40,810 nucleotides of DNA from Nostoc sp. GT001 (GTDB lineage Bacteria > Cyanobacteriota > Cyanobacteriia > Cyanobacteriales > Nostocaceae): positions 3,194,813-3,235,622 of the forward strand of contig NZ_JAUDRJ010000003.1 of the NCBI RefSeq assembly GCF_030382115.1, read 5' to 3'. This document shows positions 21,754 through 30,934 of the stretch, in pieces. Under the pieces are notes generated by a model, which did no database searches, was not told where the DNA came from, and saw only the letters and a program-made list of their open reading frames with translations. How positions within the stretch are numbered: the first letter of the stretch is position 1; every line of letters starts with the position of its first letter. Position numbers and translations under genes: made by a program.

Positions 21754-21998
21754 TACTTGGCCTCAATAGACAGCAATGGTGTGTAGAATACATCCTCTTT
21801 GAGACACTCCGCGGCAAATGCGAACACAGCTTGGATTGCAGGAGCGCTGAGAGTTGGATAGCTTTCTGTAACTTGCTGTTCTGTCCAACCTTCGGCAAAC
21901 AACCCTAATATGAATTCCACAGATAGCCGCGTTCCTTTGACGACAGGCTTTCTAAGGAGAATTTTCGGGTCTGAATGAATATAAGTTCTCCAATCCAT
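21753..21998 (-). CDS. DUF433 antitoxin
   Basis: The protein (81 aa) fits the DUF433 antitoxin family: DPKILLRKPVVKGTRLSVEF, then ILGLFAEGWTEQQVTESYPT, then LSAPAIQAVFAFAAE, a winged-helix DNA-binding fold that represses the operon and neutralises the toxin. It comes first, with TAATG overlap to the toxin gene. All family features look intact, so it may persist as a transcription repressor although the toxin looks damaged. Confidence 0.85.
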   Translation of the reverse strand: MDWRTYIHSDPKILLRKPVVKGTRLSVEFILGLFAEGWTEQQVTESYPTLSAPAIQAVFAFAAECLKEDVFYTPLLSIEAK

Positions 21999-22158
21999 AC
22001 CAGTTTACCTTTATCGGGCTTCATTTATTATGAGCGATACCTACGGCGGGTTGCGCCAACGCACCAGTAAGATATTCTGCATTTTTATCAGATTCGTCAA
22101 AAATGCAGCAGTTGGAAAATAACTTTGCTATGGCAACAATTGACCCAAACTCAAACAA

Positions 22159-22902
22159 TTAATCACTAGTTAATACTGAAGCCAGAAGGTCAGGACGAGA
22201 CAGGTGTGGGCAATGTCCAGAAGGTAGTTCAATGGCATCGACTCCTAAACGCTTGCGTGCGGCGTAGCGTGACCATGTAGGAGATATTATTCGGTCATTG
22301 GTACAAACAATATATTTACGTTCAACATCTGGCAAAGCTTTTAGAGGATTTGTTTCAAATATATATGCCATAGATTGTTGCGAACGACTTTTCGAGATTG
22401 CCCACTGTGCTACATCTGGTTGACAATCATGAAAAAAAAACTCCCTTAATACTGCTTCGTCTGAATAATCTTTACCTACGGAAGCTGGTTCATAAATATC
22501 AGGCTCATCGTGGAACTGTTCGAGTTTACTTAGCTCTTTTGGCTGGTAATTGAATGATTTGAGCATATCAGAATCAAGACGATGAGAAAACTGGTCGAGT
22601 GTACTGACTCCAGGATATGGAAGTAGCGCCGCCACAAACACTAGTTGACGCACTTTTACCGCTTCTGCAACCAAGGGAATTATAGTACCAGCCATTGAGT
22701 GACCGACTAGGACAATATCATCATCAGTTTTTGGCAGCGCTTGAATTACTACATCTGCAAATTGGGACAAAGTAGCAGATGCATTTTCAATTGGCAAATC
22801 CATTGCTACGGTTTTGTGACCCTGCGCTTCTAAGTATGGAATTAGCAAATCCCAACACCAAGTGGCTTGGAAAGCACCGTGAACTAGACAATATAGACTC
22901 AT
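22159..22902 (-). CDS. Alpha/beta hydrolase, esterase-like (MES/salicylate-esterase type)
   Basis: The protein (247 aa) keeps the full catalytic triad: Ser69 in GHSMAG, Asp203 in CTNDRII and His230 in SGHCPH. The N-terminal LVHGAFQATWCWD holds the oxyanion-hole HG. Length and motifs fit small intracellular esterases of the methylesterase/EstC type; the substrate cannot be told. No neighbour shares its strand within 200 bases except the nuclease-like gene upstream, separated by a dispersed repeat, so it is probably a single gene. Confidence 0.85.
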   Translation of the reverse strand: MSLYCLVHGAFQATWCWDLLIPYLEAQGHKTVAMDLPIENASATLSQFADVVIQALPKTDDDIVLVGHSMAGTIIPLVAEAVKVRQLVFVAALLPYPGVSTLDQFSHRLDSDMLKSFNYQPKELSKLEQFHDEPDIYEPASVGKDYSDEAVLREFFFHDCQPDVAQWAISKSRSQQSMAYIFETNPLKALPDVERKYIVCTNDRIISPTWSRYAARKRLGVDAIELPSGHCPHLSRPDLLASVLTSD

Positions 22903-22957
22903 ATCAATCGAATAGTGGTAAGTAGGTAGACATAATTAAATATAAAATAAACTCCTA

Positions 22958-23021
22958 GTTTGTAGTGAGCGATTTATCGCTCAGAGCAAGGATTATCAGG
23001 ACTAAAGTCCTTACTACAAAC
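22958..23021. repeat. Dispersed repeat with terminal inverted repeats
   Basis: GTTTGTAGT (22958-22966) and ACTACAAAC (23013-23021) flank two inner palindromes, GAGCGATTTATCGCTC and GGACTAAAGTCC. This would fold as a three-way junction. It lies between the hydrolase and the nuclease-like gene. Confidence 0.75.
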
Positions 23022-23124
23022 TTATGCCTAGATACTTAATGGTGAACGAGTTGTTTAACTTATCTTATTTTTTAGCAAATTTTCAAACTTGACCAGGTAA
23101 GTTACATCAACACCTGCTATATAT

Positions 23125-23739
23125 TCAAACAGCAGTTAAAACAGCCTGAAAAGGTTGCAATAAAATACCCAAAATTTTATCAACTTCTTTAATATAATAC
23201 TCAGTCGAATCTATATAAACAGTCGTCCCTTCTAAAAATAAAAACTTCCAGTTAGTTCCGCTAGTAACCGAGCCATAAATTCGCCCAAATTCATTGCCTT
23301 GATTTTGATTGAACAGCTGCGCTGCAATCATTGCCGCTACGCATTGACCCAGACCGCCGATAATATCTTCTTTTTTTGCTTCAAAAATAAACATTACCGG
23401 AGCAGAAATAAATAATTGTTCTTGGGAATGGCTGATGATGTAATTGCAAAAACCTTGCAAGCCTTGAGTTGCATCAACATTAAATTCATTTCCCGAAAAT
23501 AGGGAGATTTTATTATTTAATAATCGTCTGATCTCTGCAATAATTGGTGCAATTAAAAACTCTGACCTTGCTTTTTCGGTTGAAATTGCAGTTGCTAAAG
23601 GGATGTAATCTATTAAAATTGTTCTGAGTGTTTCTGATGGTGTAACAGGTTTTGTATCAGCAAATAAATTCCGAGTTTCATCGAGTGTTAAATCAAAACT
23701 CTTTTTCACCTTGGCGAGACTAAAATCGCTGTATGCCAT
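23125..23739 (-). CDS. PD-(D/E)XK nuclease-like protein
   Basis: The protein (204 aa) belongs to a cyanobacterial group whose core reads GLQGFCNYIISHS, then PVMFIFEAKKEDIIGG, then GQCVAAMIAAQLFNQ. The FEAK part (about residues 119-122) preceded by an acidic residue on a strand is the pattern of PD-(D/E)XK nucleases, and the following GQ...A helix suits motif IV. No DNA-binding extension is seen, so it could be an effector controlled by a partner. It follows the STAND/WD40 gene by 25 bases on the same strand, which supports a joint function. Confidence 0.65.
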   Translation of the reverse strand: MAYSDFSLAKVKKSFDLTLDETRNLFADTKPVTPSETLRTILIDYIPLATAISTEKARSEFLIAPIIAEIRRLLNNKISLFSGNEFNVDATQGLQGFCNYIISHSQEQLFISAPVMFIFEAKKEDIIGGLGQCVAAMIAAQLFNQNQGNEFGRIYGSVTSGTNWKFLFLEGTTVYIDSTEYYIKEVDKILGILLQPFQAVLTAV

Positions 23740-23764
23740 CCTTTTGCCTTGTGATTATCTATCA

Positions 23765-26700
23765 TTAGGGTAATGTCCCCTTGTCACCTTTAACTTTATT
23801 CGCCAACTCTTTCGCCCTCGCCTGGGAATCAAACTTTAATTTATTATCCCAATGCTGTGCTTTGTTGAACTTTTCAACAGCGCCATTAATATCATCATTT
23901 CGTGCTAACTTCTCACCTTGGATGACTAATACTGTAGCACCTTGCGCCAAACGAGATGGAGTTTGGCATGATTGCAACTCTTCTAACACTTCTGGATGGC
24001 CAATGAAGTAATTATTCAGCAAGTTGCAACCACTGTGTAATAAATTATCGAAATCCAAATCCCATAAAATTATTGTTTTGTCAGCACTAGCAGAAGTTAA
24101 CTGTTGTCCATTGGGGCTGTAAACCACACTCTCGACTACATTACTATGACCAGTCAGAGATTTGAGAAGTTGACCACTGCTGACATCCCAGATTTTGATG
24201 GTCTTGTCATCACTAGCAGAAGCTAACTGTTGTCCATTGGTACTGAAGACCACGCTATTGACCCAACCAATATGACCAGTCAGCGTTTTGAGGAGTTGAC
24301 CACTGCTGACATCCCAGATTTTGATGGTATTGTCATCACTAGCAGAAGCTAACTGTTGTCCATTGGGGTTGTAGGCGACGCTATTGACCGCACTGCCATG
24401 ACCAGTCAGCGTTTTGAGGAGTTTACCACTGCTGACATCCCAGATTTTGATAGTCTTGTCATCACTAGCAGAAGCTAACTGTTGTCCATTGGGACTGTAG
24501 ACCACGCTAAAGACAGCACTGCTATGACCAGTGAGTGATTTGAGGAGTTTACCACTGCTGACATCCCAGATTTTGATAGTCTTGTCAAGACTAGCAGAAG
24601 CTAACTGTTGTTCATTGGGACTGTAGACCACACTAATGACCGAATTGCTATGATCAGTCAAAGTTTGGAGGAGTTTGCTGCTAGTGACATCCCAGATTTT
24701 GATGGTCTTGTCATAACTAGCAGAAGCTAACTGTTGTCCATTGGGGCTATACACCACGCTACTGACCAAATCGCTATGACCAGTCAGAGATTTGAGAAGT
24801 TGACCACTGCTGACATCCCAGATTTTGATGGTCTTGTCATAACTAGCGGAAGCTAACTGTTGTCCATTGGGGCTGTAGACTACGCTAATGACCGAATTGC
24901 TATGACCAGTAAGCATTTTGAGGGGTTGACCTCTGCTGACATCCCAGATTTTGATAGTGTTGTTGTCAAGACTAGCGGAAGCTAACTGTTGTCCATTGGG
25001 GCTATAGACCACACGACTAACCGCATTGCTATGACCAGTCAGAGTTTGGAGGAGTTTGCCTCTGCTGACATCCCAGATTTTGATGGTCTTGTCAGCACTA
25101 GCAGAAGCTAACTGTTGTCCATTGGGGCTGTAGGCAATGCTATTGACCCAAATACTATGACCAGTCAGGGGTTTGAGGAGTTTGCCGCTAGTGACATCCC
25201 AGATTTTGATGGTCTTGTCATAACTAGCAGAAGCTAATTGTTGTCCATTGGGGCTGTAGACCACGCTACTGACCAAATCGCTATGACCAGTCAGGGTTTT
25301 GAGGAGTTTGCCGCTAGTGACATCCCAGATTTTGATGGTCTTGTCATAACTAGCAGAAGCTAACTGTTGTCGATTAGGGCTGTAGACCACGCTAACGACC
25401 TCACTGCTATGACCAGTCAGGGTTTTGAGGAGTTTGCCGCTACTAACATCCCAGATTTTGATGGTCTTGTCATCACCAGCAGAAGCTAACTGTTGTCCAT
25501 TGGGGCTGTAGACTACGCTAATGACCGAATTGCTATGACCAGTCAGAGTTTTGAGGAGTTTGCCGCTACTAACATCCCAGATTTTGATGGTCTTGTCAGT
25601 ACTAGCAGAAGCTAACTGTTGTCCATTAGGGCTGTAGACCACGCTATAGACAGACTCGCTATGACCAGTTAAGGTTTTTATGAGTTTACCACTGCCGACA
25701 TCCCAGATTTTGATAGTTTTGTCATAACTGGCAGAAGCTAACTGTTGTCTATTGGGACTGAATGCGACGCTAATGACCCCATTGCTATGACCTTCTAAAG
25801 TATTTACCTCTATAGGACGGTTTTCTTTCTTCTCATTTGGCTGTAAGTAAACTGCTTGCCGTAAAGTTGCTACAGTTTGCATTCGGGTATCGCTTCTGTG
25901 CTGTGCCCAAATTGTATGCTTGAGTTTATTACTTGCCTTTAAGGCTGTTATTAAAGCATCTGAATATTGTCCAGAGGCAAAAAAGGCTTCAGAAGAGTTA
26001 TTGATGGCGTTAATTAGCTGAACATTTGCCTCTACTGTCCACTGGAATGTTACCACTGCCAACCCAGCAAATCCTAAACCTGCGGAGATGGAACTAAAAA
26101 GGGCGCGTTTGAGAAAGTTATTTAGTTTCGCTTCACTCAGTTTTCTTTGTTTTCGTTCCTTTTCCAGTTCTGCCATTACCTGCTTTAACTTCGGTTCTTG
26201 TTGCTGGCGGATAAAGGCGGCAATGTAGTCATGTACCAGTTGATAATGGTCAGCCGGGTTTTCTGGTAGCAAAACCACTAAGCCGGATTGAACAAAAATT
26301 TCTAACACTAAATCTAATTGACTTATTTCAGAAGCTTGTTTCTCCCTAGCTTCTGACCCTCCCTGAAGTTCTGAGCGACGAAAGCCGCGGCTCAGACTTA
26401 CTTTTGCCTGCTGCGATCGCCTTAAAAAAGATGTAAAAAGAATAAAGCCCCCTTTTTTAAGAGGGATTGGGGCAATCTCGAAGAAGTACGGGAGCAAATC
26501 GCGTTCCAACTCAGCGCGAGTCTTTAGAGGGCGAGTTCCTTTTTCATCGGTCAGCAAATAGAGTAATATGTCTGCTGCTTGCTGATTCTCAACACCGCAA
26601 TCATTAACAACTTCATGCAAATAACGTTTAACCAATTCGTCCTTAGTACCACGCTGCCGATATTCTGCCAGAGTTGTAATATTCTCCGTTTGCAGTTGCG

Positions 26701-27490
26701 CCCCCACAACCTGCAACTCAATAGGACGAACTTCACCCAATTCTCTGGCTAAATCTTGTACCAGTTGTTCAACTAAAGCTGATTCTAAACGAAAACTAGT
26801 ATTTTCAGTTAAACGCTGAATAATTGACTTTGTATCAGCAGGTGAAAAATTCCCCAACTTGTAAAGCACATTATTACTGAGAATGTCATTGCCAATAATC
26901 TTGAGACTGGACAAATCATTGCACTCCAGCAAGTAATGAATGTAATCCACCCGCAGCGATAAGATAACTTTCACCGATAGAACATTCAAACACTCTCCCA
27001 AAAACTCAAAGAATTGCTTTCTTTGTGCAGGTTCGGTGTAAACAAAGAAAAATTCCTCAAATTGATCAAAAATTAGCACTGTGCGGAGGTTACGCTGTTC
27101 GTTTTTGCGCAGTTGGGTGATTAGGAAGTTAGGAGTTAGGAGTGAGGAGTGGGGATTTTGAGTATTGGAGGTCGAAGTTTTAAGTTCTGAGGTCGAAGTT
27201 CCGAGTTCTGAGGCTGAAATTTTGAGTTCAGGGGTCGAAGTTTTGAGTTCCGAGGTCGAAGTTTTGAGTTCAGTGGTCGAAGTTTGGAGTTCTGAGGTCG
27301 AACGTTGAGGTTCTGAAGCGGAAGTTTTGAGTTCCGAGGTTGAAGTTCCGAGTTCCGAGGTTGAAGTTCCGAGTTCCGAGGTTGAAGTTCCGAGTTCTGA
27401 GGCTGAAAGTTGAGGTTCTAACTCTCCCCATTCTCCAGTTCCTCCCAAAAGCCTCCCCAACTCTTCCACCCAGTTGGTGTAAACGCGCAT
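23765..27490 (-). CDS. STAND NTPase C-terminal part: AAA core, TM helix and 14 WD40 repeats
   Basis: The protein (about 1241 aa from ATG 27490) lacks a Walker A. It starts inside the STAND ATPase fold (MRVYTNWVEELGRLL), has a tandem heptad insert (about 25-108), Walker B at about 138-146 (LIFDQFEEFF), the rest of the NTPase domain to about 430, one membrane helix (about 464-484) and 14 WD40 repeats (about 564-1152) that would form two seven-bladed propellers. A GTG at 27496 also reads in. The missing Walker A is at the end of the overlapping gene 27490-29178, so the two frames are one broken or split gene. Confidence 0.85.
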   Translation of the reverse strand: MRVYTNWVEELGRLLGGTGEWGELEPQLSASELGTSTSELGTSTSELGTSTSELKTSASEPQRSTSELQTSTTELKTSTSELKTSTPELKISASELGTSTSELKTSTSNTQNPHSSLLTPNFLITQLRKNEQRNLRTVLIFDQFEEFFFVYTEPAQRKQFFEFLGECLNVLSVKVILSLRVDYIHYLLECNDLSSLKIIGNDILSNNVLYKLGNFSPADTKSIIQRLTENTSFRLESALVEQLVQDLARELGEVRPIELQVVGAQLQTENITTLAEYRQRGTKDELVKRYLHEVVNDCGVENQQAADILLYLLTDEKGTRPLKTRAELERDLLPYFFEIAPIPLKKGGFILFTSFLRRSQQAKVSLSRGFRRSELQGGSEAREKQASEISQLDLVLEIFVQSGLVVLLPENPADHYQLVHDYIAAFIRQQQEPKLKQVMAELEKERKQRKLSEAKLNNFLKRALFSSISAGLGFAGLAVVTFQWTVEANVQLINAINNSSEAFFASGQYSDALITALKASNKLKHTIWAQHRSDTRMQTVATLRQAVYLQPNEKKENRPIEVNTLEGHSNGVISVAFSPNRQQLASASYDKTIKIWDVGSGKLIKTLTGHSESVYSVVYSPNGQQLASASTDKTIKIWDVSSGKLLKTLTGHSNSVISVVYSPNGQQLASAGDDKTIKIWDVSSGKLLKTLTGHSSEVVSVVYSPNRQQLASASYDKTIKIWDVTSGKLLKTLTGHSDLVSSVVYSPNGQQLASASYDKTIKIWDVTSGKLLKPLTGHSIWVNSIAYSPNGQQLASASADKTIKIWDVSRGKLLQTLTGHSNAVSRVVYSPNGQQLASASLDNNTIKIWDVSRGQPLKMLTGHSNSVISVVYSPNGQQLASASYDKTIKIWDVSSGQLLKSLTGHSDLVSSVVYSPNGQQLASASYDKTIKIWDVTSSKLLQTLTDHSNSVISVVYSPNEQQLASASLDKTIKIWDVSSGKLLKSLTGHSSAVFSVVYSPNGQQLASASDDKTIKIWDVSSGKLLKTLTGHGSAVNSVAYNPNGQQLASASDDNTIKIWDVSSGQLLKTLTGHIGWVNSVVFSTNGQQLASASDDKTIKIWDVSSGQLLKSLTGHSNVVESVVYSPNGQQLTSASADKTIILWDLDFDNLLHSGCNLLNNYFIGHPEVLEELQSCQTPSRLAQGATVLVIQGEKLARNDDINGAVEKFNKAQHWDNKLKFDSQARAKELANKVKGDKGTLP
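24034..25801 (-). repeat. 14 tandem WD40 repeats, 126 bp each
   Basis: Each unit encodes 42 residues of nearly constant sequence (YSPNGQQLASAS, DKTIKIWDVSSGKLLKTL, TGHS). The main variation is in the two or three residues after GHS (NGV, ESV, NSV, SEV, DLV, IWV, NAV, SAV). DNA is almost identical between units, pointing to recent expansion or gene conversion. Assembly of this stretch from short reads would be unreliable. Confidence 0.9.
27166..27418 (-). repeat. About 12 tandem 21-bp repeats coding for SELGTST-type heptads
   Basis: The units encode ELGTSTS, ELKTSTS, ELKTSAS, ELQTSTT and the like. They interrupt the STAND ATPase between Walker A and Walker B and keep the frame. Copy-number change would not shift the frame. 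Confidence 0.9.
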
Positions 27491-29178
27491 TACCACCTAG
27501 GCAAATAATCTTGAGTGCCGATTGCTTTATTCTTTAAAGCTGGCATTAGTCCCGCATTTACCAGGGAACTTTTGCCTACACCCGATTGCCCATGAATTAC
27601 TATCAACTTATAATCAGGGCGACCCATGCGTTCAATTAAACGTTCTACATCCAAAAGACGACCAGATGCAGCAATTTCTGGGGCAATATTTCCTTGGGGA
27701 GAGTTTGAGCGCAATGTCTCTACAAATGCCTGTTTTGTTGCTTCTAACCTACCCGCACCAATAAAAGCCCGCAAGCCAAATTGCTGTTCAATGGAACGCC
27801 GCTGCTGTTTAATTTTGTATGCTTTGAGATATTTTTTCTGTTCAAAATAAAGCTGCTGCAAAAATCTGAGAATATCCAAGTAAAGCCTGACATCTTCTAG
27901 GGGATTACCCACATCTTTAGCAGTTTCTAAGCTGAGGGTTGCCTCTTGAATTTGACCGAGATGGTATTGAGAACGACCTAGAATAAATCGATACAAGCTC
28001 AAGTCTTTTGATTTTAAAACCCTTTCGGAAATATCAGATAAAATCCCTGATATATTAGCTGATTCCAAATCTGGAATCGTAGCAAAAACTTCTAATGCTT
28101 GTTTAACTAACTGATTTGCTTTAACCCAGTTTTTTTGAGCTAAAGCCACCTCAGCTAAAAAACCATAATCTTTGGCTATTTCCCTTGGCTGCTTGTTATT
28201 TTGATGGATTAATAAAGCTTGTTCTGAAAGACTATGTAATATTTCCCACTTTTTCAAGTCTCGCAAAATATCACCAAATTTAACTACTGAACTAGCAATT
28301 AAATCTGGACTTTTAAACTGGCTAATAAAATTTATATACTCTTGAAGATAATGCCAAGTTGTCTGCCAGTCTTGAGAATTGATATCTTGATGCTTCAAAG
28401 CTTTGAGATAATAGCAAAAGCTAATCTCAGCGAGGATTTTTACCTGTCTTTCTAAATTATAACTTTGTTGCCAGAGCTTATAAGCTTTGTGATAATGTTG
28501 TAGTGCCGAATCTTTCTGATTGTTTATCTGTTTAACAAAACCTAAGAGAGATTCTAAGTTAGCTTGAATTTGTAAATTATAAACATCTGGCTTGTTGAGT
28601 AAATATCTTTGCGCCGCTTCTAATTCATTTTCCAGCTTAATATATACATCGAAGCTAAATTTTAAGTTATTACTAAACCACTGATTAGCTGTTTCAATAA
28701 TAAAATCTACTAATTGTTGGGTTGATATATCAAAATTTCTCGTAGTTGCCCAACTTTCCAAATCTGGTGCAAGCTGTATTAGTTGCTTGTAGATTTCATC
28801 GTCAATCCACAACACTAAGGGAAAAGCAAAATTCTTGCGAAACTCCTCCCGCACCTGATTCGCAGAAGTTAACATCACAGATAAATTCTGCACTGATTCC
28901 AAACCCACAACCATCACACAGGCTGGTATTTCTTCGCCGAATTCTTCCTGAATGGTAGTATAAAGAGTTCTGTTTGATTCCTGCACTGCCAAGATACGAA
29001 TTTCGACTTGGCAAATTTCTTGCAATTTAGAGATTAAGCGATCGCGCAAGCTAGCATAATTACACCGTGCCAATATCAGCTTAAACTGTCCCACAGAGGA
29101 TTCAATCGCCCAAGCTAATTGTTTCAGAGAGCGCTCGTTGTTTACATGGTCATCTTCTGGTGATTGCGAGTCTGCCAT
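27490..29178 (-). CDS. STAND NTPase N-terminal part: sensor-like domain, TPR region and Walker A
   Basis: The protein (562 aa) begins with a cyanobacterial STAND-associated domain (about 15-165: RSLKQLAWAIESSVGQF, ILARCNYASLRDRL, SANQVREEFRKNFAFPLVLW), followed by a helical TPR-like region (about 190-480). Walker A is at 530-538 (GQSGVGKSS), after which it reads 24 more residues and stops in DYLPRW. Relatives continue as LPVVMRVYTNW, which is exactly what the next frame supplies. The TAA overlaps the next ATG (TAATG), so a 2-base insertion (AG in CCTAGG) or a 1-base loss split one gene, with possible coupled translation. Confidence 0.82.
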   Translation of the reverse strand: MADSQSPEDDHVNNERSLKQLAWAIESSVGQFKLILARCNYASLRDRLISKLQEICQVEIRILAVQESNRTLYTTIQEEFGEEIPACVMVVGLESVQNLSVMLTSANQVREEFRKNFAFPLVLWIDDEIYKQLIQLAPDLESWATTRNFDISTQQLVDFIIETANQWFSNNLKFSFDVYIKLENELEAAQRYLLNKPDVYNLQIQANLESLLGFVKQINNQKDSALQHYHKAYKLWQQSYNLERQVKILAEISFCYYLKALKHQDINSQDWQTTWHYLQEYINFISQFKSPDLIASSVVKFGDILRDLKKWEILHSLSEQALLIHQNNKQPREIAKDYGFLAEVALAQKNWVKANQLVKQALEVFATIPDLESANISGILSDISERVLKSKDLSLYRFILGRSQYHLGQIQEATLSLETAKDVGNPLEDVRLYLDILRFLQQLYFEQKKYLKAYKIKQQRRSIEQQFGLRAFIGAGRLEATKQAFVETLRSNSPQGNIAPEIAASGRLLDVERLIERMGRPDYKLIVIHGQSGVGKSSLVNAGLMPALKNKAIGTQDYLPRW

Positions 29179-29261
29179 AAGTTGATGTGCTTTTCAGGTG
29201 CGAATTTTTACTATATGTTTTGACGTTGAGTCAACATATCCCGCCTTGCACTCAAGTACAA

Positions 29262-29336
29262 GGCTAATAGCTGAAGTCCACTTTAGTGGACTGGAAAGAA
29301 TTATTAGTCCTCTTGAGAGGACTTTAGCTATTAGCC
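29262..29336. repeat. Three-way-junction dispersed repeat
   Basis: GGCTAATAGCT and AGCTATTAGCC are the ends. Inside are two palindromes, GTCCACTTTAGTGGAC and AGTCCTCTTGAGAGGACT. The same architecture with compensating base changes occurs at 31006-31083. It fills the 200-base gap between the AAA ATPase and STAND genes. Confidence 0.8.
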
Positions 29337-29381
29337 TCGGAATTTATTCCCAGGCGGGTGAGTGGATAAGCGAAAGATACC

Positions 29382-30731
29382 TTACTGCAACTCCCTTGCT
29401 TCTGCCAAAACGGGATTAACATCAAACCAAGACTCGCCACCATCCCGATATTCAAACACAAACCGACTGCGGATCAGTTTTTGATATCCGTGGTCATCAC
29501 TCACCTTTTTCCTTTCTTTGACATGACGTAACAATTGCCACTCATCCTCAGAAATCGGTAACATGATTTCATTCCGCCGAGAACGAATAACTTGCTCTAA
29601 GGTTTCACGGGTTAGGGGAAGACTCATCTCTTCCATAATCCAGGTATTCAGCAGCCTCAGCACGTCCCGCACATGACCACCGCTCATTTGACACAAGCGT
29701 TCTAAGCTAGTAGCATTATCAAAAATCTCGGTAACTTTATTTAAACGCTCCTCTGGTGTCAAGTCAGGAAAAGCTCTAGCCAGTACCATCTGCTGCATGA
29801 GTGACATTCCCTGTGTATGAACACTGCCATCAGACCATTGCACAGGAACCATTGGTAACACCTTGGGGTCTTCTGGGAAACGCTGAGTCAGCATTCCGTA
29901 ATCATTGGAAAACTTCAACGACAAAGGCATGGTGTAGATGAGATGACAATTCAGCTTCGTCAAAAACTCACCCTGATCGACAAATAAATATTCCTGTTGC
30001 GGACGACCCCAAGGTTTGGCACGATTATCTATGCGGTCAAGATTATCGACAATTACCACCAGACCATTTTTACCTTGCTGTTTGAGTTTAGCGATCGCAG
30101 GTTCCAATAATTCTTGATTAATCGCTTCCAGCAACTTAGTTTTTTGCGGTGCTAAATACTGATTAAGTTTTTCTCGCAGTGTTGGGTCATTTTTCATCTT
30201 CGCGGTGATTTCCCCAATCCCTACAGACAGAGAAAACTTTTCTTTATCTGCCGATAAACCCACATCACCAAGCACCGGAAGCTTAACTTTTCCCGCCGTC
30301 ACCTCGGAGTTTAATACCTTCCAAGCACCTTGCAGCAACTCATTAAACTTGTTGGGTTCCTCTAGGGTAATTTTATCCAGACTTTGACTCACCCGCCGAG
30401 CGATCGCTAGCAGCACATCAGCAATATCGACATCAGTCATTTCCAAGTCATCACTAGACTCAAAATAGACCACATGAAAACCTAACTTTTCCAGTTCTGC
30501 CTGTAACCGTAATAGTTCTGTCGATTTACCACAACCAATATGCCCAGTAAATAAAGTACAAGTGGGTTCATTCGGCTTAAAAAAAGTAATCTTCTGCTTC
30601 AGCTTGCCCAGAATATCACCACCTCGTACCGAGGAAAAATCTATATAATACTTGCCATCAGAGCTATTGTTGACAAACAGAGTTCTGCTGGGATCGCTAG
30701 CCTGATAAAATTCCCGTAAATCTATGGACAT
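29382..30731 (-). CDS. AAA-type P-loop ATPase
   Basis: From ATG 30731 the protein has 449 aa (a TTG at 30746 would add five residues). Walker A is GHIGCGKST (about 63-71) and Walker B VVIVDNLDRID (about 225-235), with a C-terminal winged-helix-like part (RHVKERKKVSDDHGYQKLIR, then FVFEYRDGGESWFDV). It resembles cyanobacterial ATPases found next to STAND/WD40 genes, with some features of ORC/Cdc6-like or KAP ATPases. It is transcribed in the same direction as the STAND and nuclease-like genes and is probably the first gene of that cassette. Its actual job is unknown. Confidence 0.78.
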   Translation of the reverse strand: MSIDLREFYQASDPSRTLFVNNSSDGKYYIDFSSVRGGDILGKLKQKITFFKPNEPTCTLFTGHIGCGKSTELLRLQAELEKLGFHVVYFESSDDLEMTDVDIADVLLAIARRVSQSLDKITLEEPNKFNELLQGAWKVLNSEVTAGKVKLPVLGDVGLSADKEKFSLSVGIGEITAKMKNDPTLREKLNQYLAPQKTKLLEAINQELLEPAIAKLKQQGKNGLVVIVDNLDRIDNRAKPWGRPQQEYLFVDQGEFLTKLNCHLIYTMPLSLKFSNDYGMLTQRFPEDPKVLPMVPVQWSDGSVHTQGMSLMQQMVLARAFPDLTPEERLNKVTEIFDNATSLERLCQMSGGHVRDVLRLLNTWIMEEMSLPLTRETLEQVIRSRRNEIMLPISEDEWQLLRHVKERKKVSDDHGYQKLIRSRFVFEYRDGGESWFDVNPVLAEARELQ

Positions 30732-30934
30732 AACCTGGTAGTGCAATAATCTGGTATTGTCTTAACATATCCTTGTGGAAAAGGATAAAGTTATTTACAT
30801 CTTTGCATCTCAATATTTCGGAGAATTTTCGCATTTACTACCTCAAATGCGATCCAATCACATCAAGAATTCTCTGCGTACCTCTGTGCGACGGCAGTCG
30901 CTACAACGGAGGGAACCCCCGCAACACGCTGCCC

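Noticed and set aside
24034..25801. Regular direct repeats, considered as a CRISPR array
   Set aside because: Units are 126 bp, coding throughout, with no unique spacers; they are WD40 repeats.
27166..27418. 21-bp repeats, considered as a CRISPR or iteron array
   Set aside because: They are in frame in the STAND gene and encode heptads, with no spacers and no origin features.
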